Below are positions 8,374 to 16,638 of a stretch of DNA of 35,367 nucleotides, one piece after another. Source of the DNA: Aeromonas media (lineage in GTDB: Bacteria; Pseudomonadota; Gammaproteobacteria; Enterobacterales; Aeromonadaceae); contig NZ_CDBZ01000193.1 of NCBI RefSeq assembly GCF_000819985.1, positions 1-35,367 on the forward strand, given 5' to 3'. The translations under genes were made by a program, and so were the position numbers. The first letter of the stretch is position 1, and the number at the start of each line of letters is the position of its first letter. The notes below the pieces were generated by a model that had not been told where the DNA came from, made no database searches, and saw only the letters and a program-made list of their open reading frames with translations.

Positions 8374-9666
8374 ATGAAAACACGTGCACAGGCTGCTCTC
8401 GTTATTCAACAGGTGCTGGATCAGGGCCAATCCCTCTCCGCTGTTCTGCCTGCTGCCCAGGAGAAGGTGGCGCCTCGCGATCGCGCCCTCCTGCAAGAAC
8501 TCTGCTACGGCACCCTGCGCTGGCTGCCCCGCCTCGACGCGGCGGTGAGCGAGATGATGGACAAGCCGCTCAAGAACAAGAGCCGCATCTTCCACTATCT
8601 GATCCTGGTCGGTCTCTATCAGCTCATCTACACCCGCATTCCGGCTCACGCCGCCGTGGCCGAGACCGTCAATGCCGTCAAGCTGCTCAAGGGCACCTCA
8701 CTGCGCGGCCTCATCAACGGCGTGCTGCGCAACTTCCAGCGCAGCGCCGAAGTCATACTGCTGCGCATCGACCGGGTGCCCAGCATCCGTCTTGGTCACC
8801 CCGAGTGGCTCACCAAGCGCCTGCGTCAGGCCTATCCCGAGGATTGGGAGTTCATCATGGAGGCCAACAACCAGCGCCCTCCCATGTGGATCCGCAACAA
8901 CAGCCAGCGCCAGAGCCGCGAACAGATGCTGGCCCGCATGGCCGACGTGGGCATCAATGCGGTGGCTGGCGAAGAGGGGGAGGATTGCATCCTGCTGGAG
9001 CGCCCCTGCGATGTGACCAAGCTGCCCGGTTTCGAAACCGGTGACTGCTCGGTACAGGACGGCGCCGCCCAGCAGGCCGCCCGCCTGCTCGATCCCCAGC
9101 CGGGTGAGTGGGTGCTGGATGCCTGCGCCGCTCCCGGTGGCAAGACCGCCCACCTGCTGGAGCTGCAGCCCGCCCTCGCCGGTGTGGTCGCCGTGGATGC
9201 CGACGAGAACCGCCTCAAGCGGGTGCAGGAGAACCTGGATCGCATCGGCCTCACCGCCCGGGTGATCCACGGGGATGCCAGTACACCGGATCTGTGGTGG
9301 CCCGAGGGCCAGTTCGACCGCATCCTGCTGGACGCCCCCTGCTCCGCCACCGGCGTCATCCGCCGCCACCCCGACATCAAGTGGCTGCGCCGGGATCAGG
9401 ACATCCGCGAGCTGGCTGAGCTCCAGCGCCGCATTCTGAACGCCCTCTGGGCGAAGCTCAAAAGCGGCGGTACCCTGCTCTATGCCACCTGCTCGGTGCT
9501 GCCGGAAGAGAACCGCGACCAGATCCGCGCCTTCCTGGCTGACACCAAGGATGCCCGTCTGGTGCCGCTGCACCAGCAAGACAACCCGGATTGCCCGGGT
9601 CGCCAGTTCCTGCCCGGCGAGACGGAGATGGACGGCTTCTATTATGCCAAGCTGATCAAGCAGTAA
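8374..9666 (+). CDS. rsmB: 16S rRNA m5C967 methyltransferase RsmB
   Basis: S-adenosylmethionine-dependent methyltransferase that makes 5-methylcytosine 967 in 16S rRNA. The 430-residue protein has an N-terminal NusB-like RNA-binding domain (about 1-140) and a Rossmann methyltransferase domain with the SAM loop DACAAPGGKTAHLLEL. Both family cysteines are present: the release cysteine in DAPCSATGV and the nucleophile in LLYATCSVLPEEN. ATG at 8374 follows AAGG. It is third in def-fmt-rsmB-trkA. Confidence 0.97.
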   Translation: MKTRAQAALVIQQVLDQGQSLSAVLPAAQEKVAPRDRALLQELCYGTLRWLPRLDAAVSEMMDKPLKNKSRIFHYLILVGLYQLIYTRIPAHAAVAETVNAVKLLKGTSLRGLINGVLRNFQRSAEVILLRIDRVPSIRLGHPEWLTKRLRQAYPEDWEFIMEANNQRPPMWIRNNSQRQSREQMLARMADVGINAVAGEEGEDCILLERPCDVTKLPGFETGDCSVQDGAAQQAARLLDPQPGEWVLDACAAPGGKTAHLLELQPALAGVVAVDADENRLKRVQENLDRIGLTARVIHGDASTPDLWWPEGQFDRILLDAPCSATGVIRRHPDIKWLRRDQDIRELAELQRRILNALWAKLKSGGTLLYATCSVLPEENRDQIRAFLADTKDARLVPLHQQDNPDCPGRQFLPGETEMDGFYYAKLIKQ

Positions 9667-9684
9667 GCTGCAGATAAGGGGTCG

Positions 9685-9704
9685 GGGCGCCGTATCTGGC
9701 GCCC
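9685..9704 (+). repeat. Hairpin between rsmB and trkA
   Basis: GGGCGCC (9685-9691) and GGCGCCC (9698-9704) form a perfect stem with a six-base loop, followed by TCGTTTCG. The U-tract is too weak for a confident terminator; it may attenuate rsmB-to-trkA readthrough. Confidence 0.45.
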
Positions 9705-9737
9705 TCGTTTCGAAGCAACCTTGGGCAAGATTTCTCT

Positions 9738-11114
9738 ATGAAAATCATCATTCTTGGCGCAGGTCAGGTGGGTGGCACGCTGGCGGAAAACCTCGCCGGC
9801 GAGAACAACGACATCACCATAGTCGACACCGACAGCGACCGCCTGCGGGAGCTGCAGGACAAGTTCGACCTGCGGGTGGTGAACGGCCACGGCGCCCACC
9901 CCAGGGTGCTGCGCGAGGCGGGGGCCCAGGATGCGGACATGCTGGTCGCCGTCACCAATAGTGACGAGACCAACATGATCGCCTGTCAGGTGGCCTACTC
10001 CCTGTTCAACACCCCGAACAAGGTGGCTCGCATCCGCTCCCCCGCCTATCTGGTGGAACGGGATCGCCTGTTCTTGCCGGAATCCGTGCCGGTAGATCAC
10101 CTGATCGCCCCCGAGCAGCTGGTGACCGACTATGTGCGTCGCCTCATCGAGTATCCAGGCGCGCTGCAGGTAGTTGACTTTGCTGGTGGCAAGGTGGGTC
10201 TGGTGGCCGTCAAGGCCTACTACGGCGGCCCGCTGGTGGGCAATGCCCTCTCCACTCTGCGGGATCACATGCCGAACATCGAGACCCGGGTGGCCGCCAT
10301 CTTCCGCCAGGGCCGCTCCATCCGCCCCCAGGGCACCACCATCATCGAAGCGGATGACGAGGTGTTCTTCGTCGCCGCCGCCGGTCACATCCGCGCCGTG
10401 ATGTCCGAGCTGCAACGCCTCGAGAGCCCCTACCGTCGCATCATGATCGTCGGTGGCGGCAATATCGGTGCCGGTCTTGCCCGCCAGCTGGAGAAGCGTT
10501 ACAGCGTCAAGCTGATAGAGCGCAACCAGAAACGGGCGGAGCAGCTCTCGGAGATCCTGGAGAACACCATCGTCTTCTGTGGCGACGCGGCAGATCAGGA
10601 GCTGCTGGCGGAGGAGCATATCGACCAGATCGACGTCTTTATCGCCGTGACCAACGAGGACGAGGCCAACATCATGTCGGCCCTGCTCGCCAAGAAGATG
10701 GGTGCCAAGAAGACAATGGTGCTGATCCAGCGCGGCGCCTACGTTGACCTGGTGCAGGGAGGCTCCATCGACATCGCCATCTCGCCCCAGCAGGCCACCA
10801 TCTCGGCCCTGCTGACCCACGTGCGCCGTGCCGACATCGCCAACGTCTACAGTCTGCGCCGCGGCGCCGCCGAGGCCATCGAGGCCATTGCCCACGGTGA
10901 CGAGAACACCTCCAAGGTAGTGGGCAAGACGGTGGGTGAGCTCAAACTGCCGCCCGGCACTACCATAGGCGCTGTCGTGCGCGGAGATGAGGTATTGATC
11001 GCCCACGATCGCACCCAGATCCAGCAGGATGACCACGTGGTGATGTTCCTGGTGGACAAGAAGTACATCCCGGAAGTGGAACGCCTGTTCCAACCCAGCC
11101 CTTTCTTCCTGTAA
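9738..11114 (+). CDS. trkA: Trk potassium uptake regulatory subunit TrkA
   Basis: Peripheral NAD(H)-binding subunit that gates the TrkH/TrkG potassium channel at the inner membrane. The 458-residue protein is a tandem duplication of RCK_N plus RCK_C. The first Rossmann loop is [19 protein letters not shown] at the N-terminus and the second is [17 protein letters not shown] near residue 235; each is followed by a TrkA_C domain. The ATG at 9738 has only a weak ribosome site. The gene is followed by a strong terminator and then trkH, so the channel and its regulator are adjacent but probably separately controlled. Confidence 0.97.
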   Translation: MKIIILGAGQVGGTLAENLAGENNDITIVDTDSDRLRELQDKFDLRVVNGHGAHPRVLREAGAQDADMLVAVTNSDETNMIACQVAYSLFNTPNKVARIRSPAYLVERDRLFLPESVPVDHLIAPEQLVTDYVRRLIEYPGALQVVDFAGGKVGLVAVKAYYGGPLVGNALSTLRDHMPNIETRVAAIFRQGRSIRPQGTTIIEADDEVFFVAAAGHIRAVMSELQRLESPYRRIMIVGGGNIGAGLARQLEKRYSVKLIERNQKRAEQLSEILENTIVFCGDAADQELLAEEHIDQIDVFIAVTNEDEANIMSALLAKKMGAKKTMVLIQRGAYVDLVQGGSIDIAISPQQATISALLTHVRRADIANVYSLRRGAAEAIEAIAHGDENTSKVVGKTVGELKLPPGTTIGAVVRGDEVLIAHDRTQIQQDDHVVMFLVDKKYIPEVERLFQPSPFFL

Positions 11115-11143
11115 GCCCTACATGCAACAGGCAACGACATTCA

Positions 11144-11183
11144 GACCCGGACATTTCCCAGAGGGAAGGTCCGGGTCTTTTTT
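11144..11183 (+). terminator. Terminator between trkA and trkH
   Basis: GACCCGGAC (11144-11152) pairs with GTCCGGGTC (11169-11177). The inner TTCCC/GGGAA pairs extend the stem around an AGA loop, and six T residues (11178-11183) follow. It is a textbook intrinsic terminator, only 25 bp before the trkH start. Confidence 0.85.
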
Positions 11184-11207
11184 CAATCAACGACCAGGTT
11201 ATCTTGC

Positions 11208-12650
11208 ATGATCAAGCTGCGTCCCATCGTCTTCACCCTCGGGCTGGTGCTCTCCAAGCTGGCCCTGTTCATGTGGCTGCCCACCCTGCTGGCACTGCTC
11301 ACCGGCTCAGAAGGCTTCGTCGAGTTTCTCAAATCCGTGCTGATCACCCATGGCGCCGCCCTGATCTGCCTGCACTACGGGCGCAAGGTGGAGTTTCATC
11401 TCGGGGTACGGGAGATGTTCCTGCTCACCACCTCGGTCTGGGTGGTTGCCTGCATCTTCGGCGCTCTGCCGTTCGTCTTCATCACGCACATCAACTTTGC
11501 CGACGCCTACTTCGAGACCATGTCCGGCGTCACCACCACGGGATCTACCGTGCTGTCAGGGCTGGACGGCATGGCCCACAGCATACTGCTGTGGCGCTCC
11601 ATCCTGCAGTGGCTGGGGGGCGTGGGCTTCATCGTGATGGCGGTGGCCGTGCTGCCCTACTTAAACGTCGGCGGCATGAAGCTGTTCCAGACCGAGAGCT
11701 CCGATTGGTCCGACAAGAGCGCGCCGCGCGCCAAGACGGTCGCCAACAACATAGTGGTGGTCTATCTGGTGCTCTCCATGCTCTGCTTCCTCGCCTACTG
11801 GGTGAGCGGCATGACGCTGTTCGAGGCGGTCAACCACGCCATGACGACGCTGAGCACCGGGGGATACTCCACTTCGGATCAGTCCATGTCCCACTTCTCC
11901 AACTCGGCGCACTGGATCGGCACCCTCTTCATGTTCCTCGGCGGCCTGCCCTTCCTGCTCTATGTGCAGGCCCTCTCCCGCCGTGACAACAGCCTGCTGC
12001 GGGATGCACAGGTGCAGGGCTTCTTCTGGCTCATCGTCTGGGTGACGGTCGTCGTCACCTTCTATCTCTGGGTAAGGGATATTTACGGCTTCATGGATGC
12101 CTTGCGCATCAGCAGTTTCAACATCGTCTCCGTGCTCACCACCACGGGCTATGGCCTCGGCGACTTCGGCACCTGGGGGCCCCTCACCAGTATCATCTTC
12201 ATGATCCTGCTGGCGCTCGGTGCCTGCTCCGGCTCCACCTCCGGCGGCCTCAAGATCTTCCGGGTGCAGGTGGCCTTCGCCCTGTTCAAGAAGCAGATGC
12301 GCCAGCTGATGCACCCCTCAGCCGTGTTCCCGCAAAAATACAACGGCCGCCCGGTCAACGACGCCATCATCCGCTCCATGATCTCCTTCGTGCTGGCCTA
12401 CTTCGCCATCATCTTGCTGATCGCCGCCCTGCTCGCCGCCATCGGCCTGGATCCCCTCACCGCCATCTCGGGCTCCATCACGGCGGTGGCCAACGTGGGC
12501 CCCGGCATGGGCCCCGTCATCGGTCCCAGCACCAACTTCGCCAGCCTGCCGGATTCGGCCAAGTGGATACTGTCGTTCGGCATGCTGTTGGGACGGCTCG
12601 AGATCCTGACCGTGGCGGTGATCTTCTTCCCCTCCTTCTGGAAGCAGTAG
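11208..12650 (+). CDS. trkH: Trk potassium uptake channel TrkH
   Basis: Inner-membrane potassium-conducting subunit of the Trk system. The 480-residue protein is highly hydrophobic. It carries the four pseudo-repeats of the selectivity filter: SGVTTTGST, TTLSTGGYST, SVLTTTGYGLGD and TAVANVGPGMGP, each between two membrane helices. ATG at 11208 has AGGTT upstream. Because the strong terminator at 11144-11183 separates it from trkA, it needs its own promoter in the short remaining gap or partial readthrough. Length is standard for TrkH. Confidence 0.97.
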   Translation: MIKLRPIVFTLGLVLSKLALFMWLPTLLALLTGSEGFVEFLKSVLITHGAALICLHYGRKVEFHLGVREMFLLTTSVWVVACIFGALPFVFITHINFADAYFETMSGVTTTGSTVLSGLDGMAHSILLWRSILQWLGGVGFIVMAVAVLPYLNVGGMKLFQTESSDWSDKSAPRAKTVANNIVVVYLVLSMLCFLAYWVSGMTLFEAVNHAMTTLSTGGYSTSDQSMSHFSNSAHWIGTLFMFLGGLPFLLYVQALSRRDNSLLRDAQVQGFFWLIVWVTVVVTFYLWVRDIYGFMDALRISSFNIVSVLTTTGYGLGDFGTWGPLTSIIFMILLALGACSGSTSGGLKIFRVQVAFALFKKQMRQLMHPSAVFPQKYNGRPVNDAIIRSMISFVLAYFAIILLIAALLAAIGLDPLTAISGSITAVANVGPGMGPVIGPSTNFASLPDSAKWILSFGMLLGRLEILTVAVIFFPSFWKQ

Positions 12651-12671
12651 GACCTCACCGGTACGGGACGA

Positions 12672-12703
12672 CAAAAAGGACAGTCCGCAGGCTGCCCTTT
12701 TTG
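12672..12703. terminator. Bidirectional terminator between trkH and rmuC
   Basis: AAAAAGGACAG pairs with CTGCCCTTTTT around a GC-containing loop (12673-12702), with A-runs and T-runs on both sides. It serves the convergent ends of trkH (plus) and rmuC (minus). Confidence 0.8.
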
Positions 12704-12719
12704 TCTGCTTTCGGTCGCC

Positions 12720-14051
12720 TCAATCGGCAGACTCTTCCCGCTCCAGCGCGCGGTTGATCATAGGTTCCGGCAGGGGCTTGGTGACCTCGACTCCCAGCTC
12801 GCGAAAACGCTCGGCCTGGGCGATCAGGTTGCCACGGCCGTTGACCAGTCGCCCCATCGCCTTGTCGTAGCTCTCCTGCGCCTTGTGCAGGCTGCCCCCC
12901 ATCTGCTGCATCTCCTCCACGAACAGCCGCAGCTTCTCGTAGAGGCGACCGGCCCGCTCCGCTATCTGGCGCGAGTTCTGGTTCTGCCGCTCGTAACGCC
13001 ACAGGTTCTCTATGGTGCGCAGCGCCACCATCAGGTTGGTGGGGCTCACCAGCAGGATGTTGTGATCCAGCCCATAGCGCACCAGGGAGGGGTCCGCTTC
13101 GAGGGCGGTGAGGAAGGCAGGCTCCACCGCCACGAACATCAACACATAGTCCAGGGTGCGCACCCCGGGCAGTTGCTGGTAATCCTTGCGGCCCAGCTCG
13201 CGGATGTGGTTTCGCACCGAGGTGACGTGCTCCTTGAGCGCCACCGCCTTCTCAAGCTCGTCGTCCGAGTTGTACCAGCGCTCATAGGCGGTCAGCGACA
13301 CCTTGGCGTCTATGATGATGTCCTTGTCCTGGGGCAGGTGGACGATGACGTCCGGCTGATAGCGCTTGCCCTTGTCCACCTCGATGTTGACCTGGGTGTG
13401 GTACTCGTGACCCTCCCGCAGGCCGCATTCGCTGAGGATCCGCGCCAGTACCACCTCCCCCCAGTTGCCCTGCTGCTTGCTGTCCCCCTTGAGCGCCCGG
13501 GTCAAGGCCGCCGCCTCTTCGGTCATGCGGGCGTTAAGCTCGGCGAGGCGCTCCAGCTCGAACTTGAGGCTGTGACGCTGGGCCGTCTCCTGGGCATGGG
13601 TCTCCCCCACCTGGCGACGAAAGCCCTCGAGCTGCTCTTTCAGCGGTGTCAGCAACAGATCCAGGCTGTTCTGGTTCAGTTCACGGAAGTTACCTGAGTT
13701 TTGTTCGAAGATACGATTGGCGAGGTTCTCGAATTGCTGGCTGAGGCGAGCCTCCGCCTGCTGCTGTAGTTGCAGCTTCTCGGCGCTGGCGATGCGCTCG
13801 CTGCGCAGGGTGGCTTCGGCATCCTTGAGGCGGGCGGTGAGCTTGAGCAGCAAGGCCTGCTGCTGCTCCAGCTTCTGCTGGCCCAGCATCTTCTCATCCT
13901 GCAGCTCGTCGAACCTGTCCTGCAGCGCCTGATGACGCTCCTCGATCAGCAGGGTCTCCTCACGGGCCGTGCGACGCCCCGCCAGCCAGCCTAGCAGCAG
14001 GGCGAGCAGACCCGCCAGCAATGCAGGCAGCCAGGTCGTCATCGGGATCAT
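12720..14051 (-). CDS. rmuC: DNA recombination protein RmuC
   Basis: RmuC family protein, linked in E. coli to limiting recombination at inverted repeats; it has a predicted restriction-endonuclease-like fold. The 443-residue product has an N-terminal membrane helix (WLPALLAGLLALLLGWLAG), then a long coiled coil rich in Gln, Glu and Leu (about 30-200). The conserved core follows, with GNWGEVVLARILSECGL, YQPDVIVHLPQDKDIIIDAKVSL and NILLVSPTNLMVALRTI. I chose ATG 14051, preceded by GGAG at six bases and overlapping the TGA of the upstream small membrane gene (ATGA). The frame extends upstream to 14144 without support. Confidence 0.95.
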   Translation of the reverse strand: MIPMTTWLPALLAGLLALLLGWLAGRRTAREETLLIEERHQALQDRFDELQDEKMLGQQKLEQQQALLLKLTARLKDAEATLRSERIASAEKLQLQQQAEARLSQQFENLANRIFEQNSGNFRELNQNSLDLLLTPLKEQLEGFRRQVGETHAQETAQRHSLKFELERLAELNARMTEEAAALTRALKGDSKQQGNWGEVVLARILSECGLREGHEYHTQVNIEVDKGKRYQPDVIVHLPQDKDIIIDAKVSLTAYERWYNSDDELEKAVALKEHVTSVRNHIRELGRKDYQQLPGVRTLDYVLMFVAVEPAFLTALEADPSLVRYGLDHNILLVSPTNLMVALRTIENLWRYERQNQNSRQIAERAGRLYEKLRLFVEEMQQMGGSLHKAQESYDKAMGRLVNGRGNLIAQAERFRELGVEVTKPLPEPMINRALEREESAD

Positions 14052-14263
14052 CGCCGGCTCCGCTGACGCAGAAAGAGTTCGAGGTAACGGTTGAGCAGCA
14101 ACCAGAACAGGACATAGATGAGATAGGCGGCCAGCACCACCCACTTGTGACTATTGACCCCGGTGTCGAGCTCGGCGAACTCGATCTCCTTGATGCGGCA
14201 GTAGGCCCACATCAGCAGGGGGAAGACATAGAGCAGAGAAGCACGCCACAGAAATAACCACAT
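14048..14263 (-). CDS. Small two-helix membrane protein
   Basis: A 71-residue protein of unknown family. Two hydrophobic segments are clear: WLFLWRASLLYVFPLLMWAY and WVVLAAYLIYVLFWLLLN. They are joined by a short acidic loop (KEIEFAELDTGVNSHK), and the tail is basic (RQRSRR). Its stop overlaps the rmuC start (ATGA), so the two genes are translationally coupled. Co-expression with membrane-anchored RmuC hints at a joint role, but that is inference. The start ATG at 14263 has only a weak ribosome site. Confidence 0.7.
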   Translation of the reverse strand: MWLFLWRASLLYVFPLLMWAYCRIKEIEFAELDTGVNSHKWVVLAAYLIYVLFWLLLNRYLELFLRQRSRR

Positions 14264-14376
14264 GAGTTCATCAGATCCCGCAAAAAGACTCGCCTAGCTT
14301 ACACAAGGGCAACCCGGCTTGCGATCTTGGCCAGCGCTATTCTCTGGCTTGCTGGCGGAAAACTGGCTAAAATTAA

Positions 14377-14395
14377 CCCCTAATAGGTATAGGGG
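14377..14395 (+). promoter_or_regulatory. Dyad overlapping the ribosome site of the NapF-like gene
   Basis: CCCCTA (14377-14382) and TAGGGG (14390-14395) flank ATAGGTA (14383-14389). The right arm contains the Shine-Dalgarno AGGGG, so a hairpin would hide it. ATAGGTA matches the NarL/NarP heptamer on the minus strand (TACCTAT), but a proper partner half-site at two-base spacing is missing. It could be an operator, an RNA switch or chance. Confidence 0.3.
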
Positions 14396-14400
14396 TGGGC

Positions 14401-14913
14401 ATGACTCATTTTTTCTGTCGCTGGCTGACGCACGCACTGGGGGGCTCCAGCAAACCGGACATGGTTTGCCACGAGGCGCGCCCGCCCTGGGCCATCGAAG
14501 AGTCGCAATTCCTCTCTCTCTGCCGCCGCTGCGGCGAGTGTTTCAAGGCCTGCCCCAACGGCCTGCTCAAGCCTGCCGACCAGCCCGAATATGCAGGCAC
14601 CCCCATCGCCGGCACCCCTGTGCTGGATCTCACCTGTGGCCAGTGCAGCTACTGTGGCAGTTGCGCCAGAGCCTGCCCCACCGGGGCGCTGGATCTGCGG
14701 CTCGGCCGCCAGGTGCAGACCCGAGTGCGGATAGAGGCGAGCTGTCAGGCCCGTAAAGGCTTCTACTGCTTGCTGTGCGAGGATGCATGCCCCCAGCAGG
14801 CGATCAAGGCCAGCAGCGAGGGGGTGAGCGTCAACATGGCGGCCTGCGATGGTTGCGGCGCCTGCGGCCTCGCCTGCCTGCACGGTGCCATCACCCTGAT
14901 CCCCCAGCTCTGA
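14401..14913 (+). CDS. napF: NapF-like ferredoxin-type protein
   Basis: A 170-residue iron-sulfur protein with cysteine clusters for several [4Fe-4S] centres: CRRCGECFKACP, CGQCSYCGSCARACP, CLLCEDACP and CDGCGACGLACL. NapF proteins assist the periplasmic nitrate reductase NapA, probably at the cytoplasmic stage of cofactor loading. The N-terminus (MTHFFCRWLTH) has no signal sequence, in keeping with a cytoplasmic location. Here the gene stands alone: no napDABC follows. ATG at 14401 has AGGGG six bases upstream; an in-frame GTG at 14395 lies inside that site. It faces an nsrR-like gene across a bidirectional terminator. Another ferredoxin-like role is possible. Confidence 0.85.
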   Translation: MTHFFCRWLTHALGGSSKPDMVCHEARPPWAIEESQFLSLCRRCGECFKACPNGLLKPADQPEYAGTPIAGTPVLDLTCGQCSYCGSCARACPTGALDLRLGRQVQTRVRIEASCQARKGFYCLLCEDACPQQAIKASSEGVSVNMAACDGCGACGLACLHGAITLIPQL

Positions 14914-14967
14914 CGGCTCCGGCATCCCGACGCCCCCACATCCGTCCCAGCATACATGCCAGACAGC

Positions 14968-14990
14968 AAAAAGGCCCCTCGGGGCCCTTT
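14968..14990. terminator. Bidirectional terminator between napF-like and nsrR-like genes
   Basis: GGCCCC (14973-14978) and GGGGCC (14981-14986) pair with flanking AAAAA on the left and CTTT on the right. It is strongest for the minus strand, reading from the nsrR side into TTTTT. Confidence 0.75.
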
Positions 14991-15004
14991 CACCGTCATG
15001 ACCC

Positions 15005-15457
15005 TCAGGCCATGGTCAGGATATTGTCCTGCTCTATCCCCAGCAGGTGGCACAGCCGGGTCGGATCCCGCACCGCATCCGCCAGGGTGTATTCCCCCAG
15101 CACCTCGAGGAAGGCGTTCATGGCGCGGCGCAAGATGCCCTGAATGCGGCAGCCGCCGGAGAGGCGGCAGTTCTCGCGCTTGCAGTCCACCGGGCAGAGC
15201 ACGTGCTCCATGTCCATCACCACATCGCGCAGGTTGATGGAGACGGCGGAGCGGCCGAGACGGATGCCGCCATGCTTGCCACGTACCGTTTCGATGTACC
15301 CCTTGATGCCGAGCTGATGCACTATCTTGACCACGTGGTTGCGGGAGATGGCGAAGGTGTCGGCCACTTCCGTGATGGTCGACAGGCGATCACCGGGCTG
15401 GATCGCCAGAAACGTCAGGGTACGCAGGGCATAGTCGGTAAATCGTGTCAGTTGCAT
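15005..15457 (-). CDS. nsrR: Rrf2-family nitric-oxide-sensing repressor NsrR
   Basis: A 150-residue Rrf2 regulator with an N-terminal winged helix-turn-helix (MQLTRFTDYALRTLTFLA ... ISRNHVVKIVHQLG). It has three cluster cysteines, Cys92, Cys97 and Cys103 (spacing 5 and 6, the same as C91/C96/C102 of E. coli NsrR), plus an additional Cys88. NsrR binds an iron-sulfur cluster that NO destroys, releasing genes for NO detoxification. No hmp or other classic target lies next to it; its neighbour is the convergent NapF-like gene. The ATG at 15457 has a weak ribosome site. A possible operator lies 140-170 bp upstream. Confidence 0.9.
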   Translation of the reverse strand: MQLTRFTDYALRTLTFLAIQPGDRLSTITEVADTFAISRNHVVKIVHQLGIKGYIETVRGKHGGIRLGRSAVSINLRDVVMDMEHVLCPVDCKRENCRLSGGCRIQGILRRAMNAFLEVLGEYTLADAVRDPTRLCHLLGIEQDNILTMA

Positions 15458-15597
15458 GGTCGCACTTGCCTCTTACTACAAGCCAGAAATCAGGACGACA
15501 GCCAGTGGCCAGAGAGGTGAGACTGCACGTGCGCCCGCACAGGTGTCGCGTCTTCAGCCGGGTCGTGGAGTGACAAGGTTAAGAGCAGCTCTGGCGG

Positions 15598-15629
15598 GTG
15601 TCGACGAAGATGTACATAAATCGACACTT
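15598..15629. promoter_or_regulatory. Candidate NsrR-like operator upstream of nsrR
   Basis: A perfect dyad GTGTCGA (15598-15604) / TCGACAC (15621-15627) with a 16-base spacer encloses AAGATGTACAT (15607-15617). The latter resembles the NsrR half-site AAGATGCATTT at about 8 of 11 positions. The second half (15619-15629) matches only about 6 of 11. The rest of the 276-bp gap 15458-15733 holds nothing else I recognise. Confidence 0.35.
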
Positions 15630-15733
15630 TCTTTGATTGATCGCAAACTTGCCGGCTCGGGGCGGGGTTTTGGCCATTTCCGGCGGCTAAATTCCATCGG
15701 CAGGCACGGGGCCACAGGGTGGCGGGCGGGCTG

Positions 15734-16573
15734 TCAGTGGGGATGTTTCAGCCAGGTTTTCAGGGCCTGGGAGGGGATGGAACTCTCGGAGGCCACCGCG
15801 AAGGCGCCCCAGTCCACCGCGCACTGCAGGGCATCCCTCATCGCCATGCCGCGGGCCAGACCGTGGATAAGGCCGCCGGCGAAGGCATCCCCCGCCCCCG
15901 TGGTGTCGACCACGGACACAGGCCGCGCCGCCACCCGCACCTGCTCCTCACCGTGGATGGCCACAGCCCCCGCCTTGCCCTCGGTCAGCACCAGCCATTC
16001 GAGCTGATCCCCTGCAAGTTGGCGGGCATGCTGCCAGGGGTCGCCCACCTCGGCAAGATCGGCTCGGGAGGCCACCAGCACGTGGCAGGGGCGGCGAGCC
16101 TGCCCGCCCTTGGGATACTGGGCCACCACGAAACTCTTGCCCAGCATCTGGCGCATGTAGCCGATGATGGCGGTGCCGGGGTAGTTCACATAGAGGCAGT
16201 CCACCCCCTCGGTCGGCATGTCGCCGGGCAGGTCCGGGCGGCGTGGACGGCGCAAGATGGTACGCTCCCCGGTGGAGTCCACTAGCACCAGCAGCTCCCC
16301 CGTCTCGCCGCCGAAGCGCTCCACGTGGGAGCAGTCCAGCCCATGGCCCGCCGCCTGCTCCAGCAGCCAGTCGCCGGTCTCGTCCAGCCCGATGCGGGAG
16401 GCAATGATGACCTCGTGCCCAGCCCACACCAGCCCTATGCCGGTGTTGGCGGCGCCGCCGCCGAGCCTGCGCCCCTGATCCACGTATTGCAGGCGCGCCC
16501 CGGCCACCAGGGGTTCGGCCAGGGAGAGCACATGATCACAGTTGAGATTGGCAAGCAGCAGGATGCGGGACAT
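15734..16573 (-). CDS. PfkB/ribokinase-family carbohydrate kinase
   Basis: ATP-dependent sugar or nucleoside kinase of the PfkB family, 279 residues. The first signature is LGGGAANTGIGLVWAG (about 38-52). The second is VDTTGAGDAFAGG (about 222-233), which supplies the anion hole and the catalytic base Asp229. The substrate cannot be read from sequence; the order of motifs fits ribokinase-like enzymes. The start ATG 16573 has GAGG five bases upstream; the frame extends further to 16606 without support. It lies 65 bp downstream of the CysB-like regulator on the same strand and may share its transcript. No sugar transporter or phosphosugar enzyme is nearby. Confidence 0.9.
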   Translation of the reverse strand: MSRILLLANLNCDHVLSLAEPLVAGARLQYVDQGRRLGGGAANTGIGLVWAGHEVIIASRIGLDETGDWLLEQAAGHGLDCSHVERFGGETGELLVLVDSTGERTILRRPRRPDLPGDMPTEGVDCLYVNYPGTAIIGYMRQMLGKSFVVAQYPKGGQARRPCHVLVASRADLAEVGDPWQHARQLAGDQLEWLVLTEGKAGAVAIHGEEQVRVAARPVSVVDTTGAGDAFAGGLIHGLARGMAMRDALQCAVDWGAFAVASESSIPSQALKTWLKHPH

Positions 16574-16638
16574 GGGGACCTCGGCAGGGCGGGCAGGATC
16601 CGGCACCCAGCGGCACCGGATCTGTCACGGAAGACGAC

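Noticed and set aside
9642-11093. 483-codon open frame antisense to trkA
   Set aside because: Composition is a mirror of the trkA codon pattern (His/Gln/Gly-rich), with no family resemblance.
14383-14389. Full NarP-type site before the NapF-like gene
   Set aside because: Only one heptamer matches; the partner is off by one base in spacing and poor in sequence, so it is kept only as a possible half-site.
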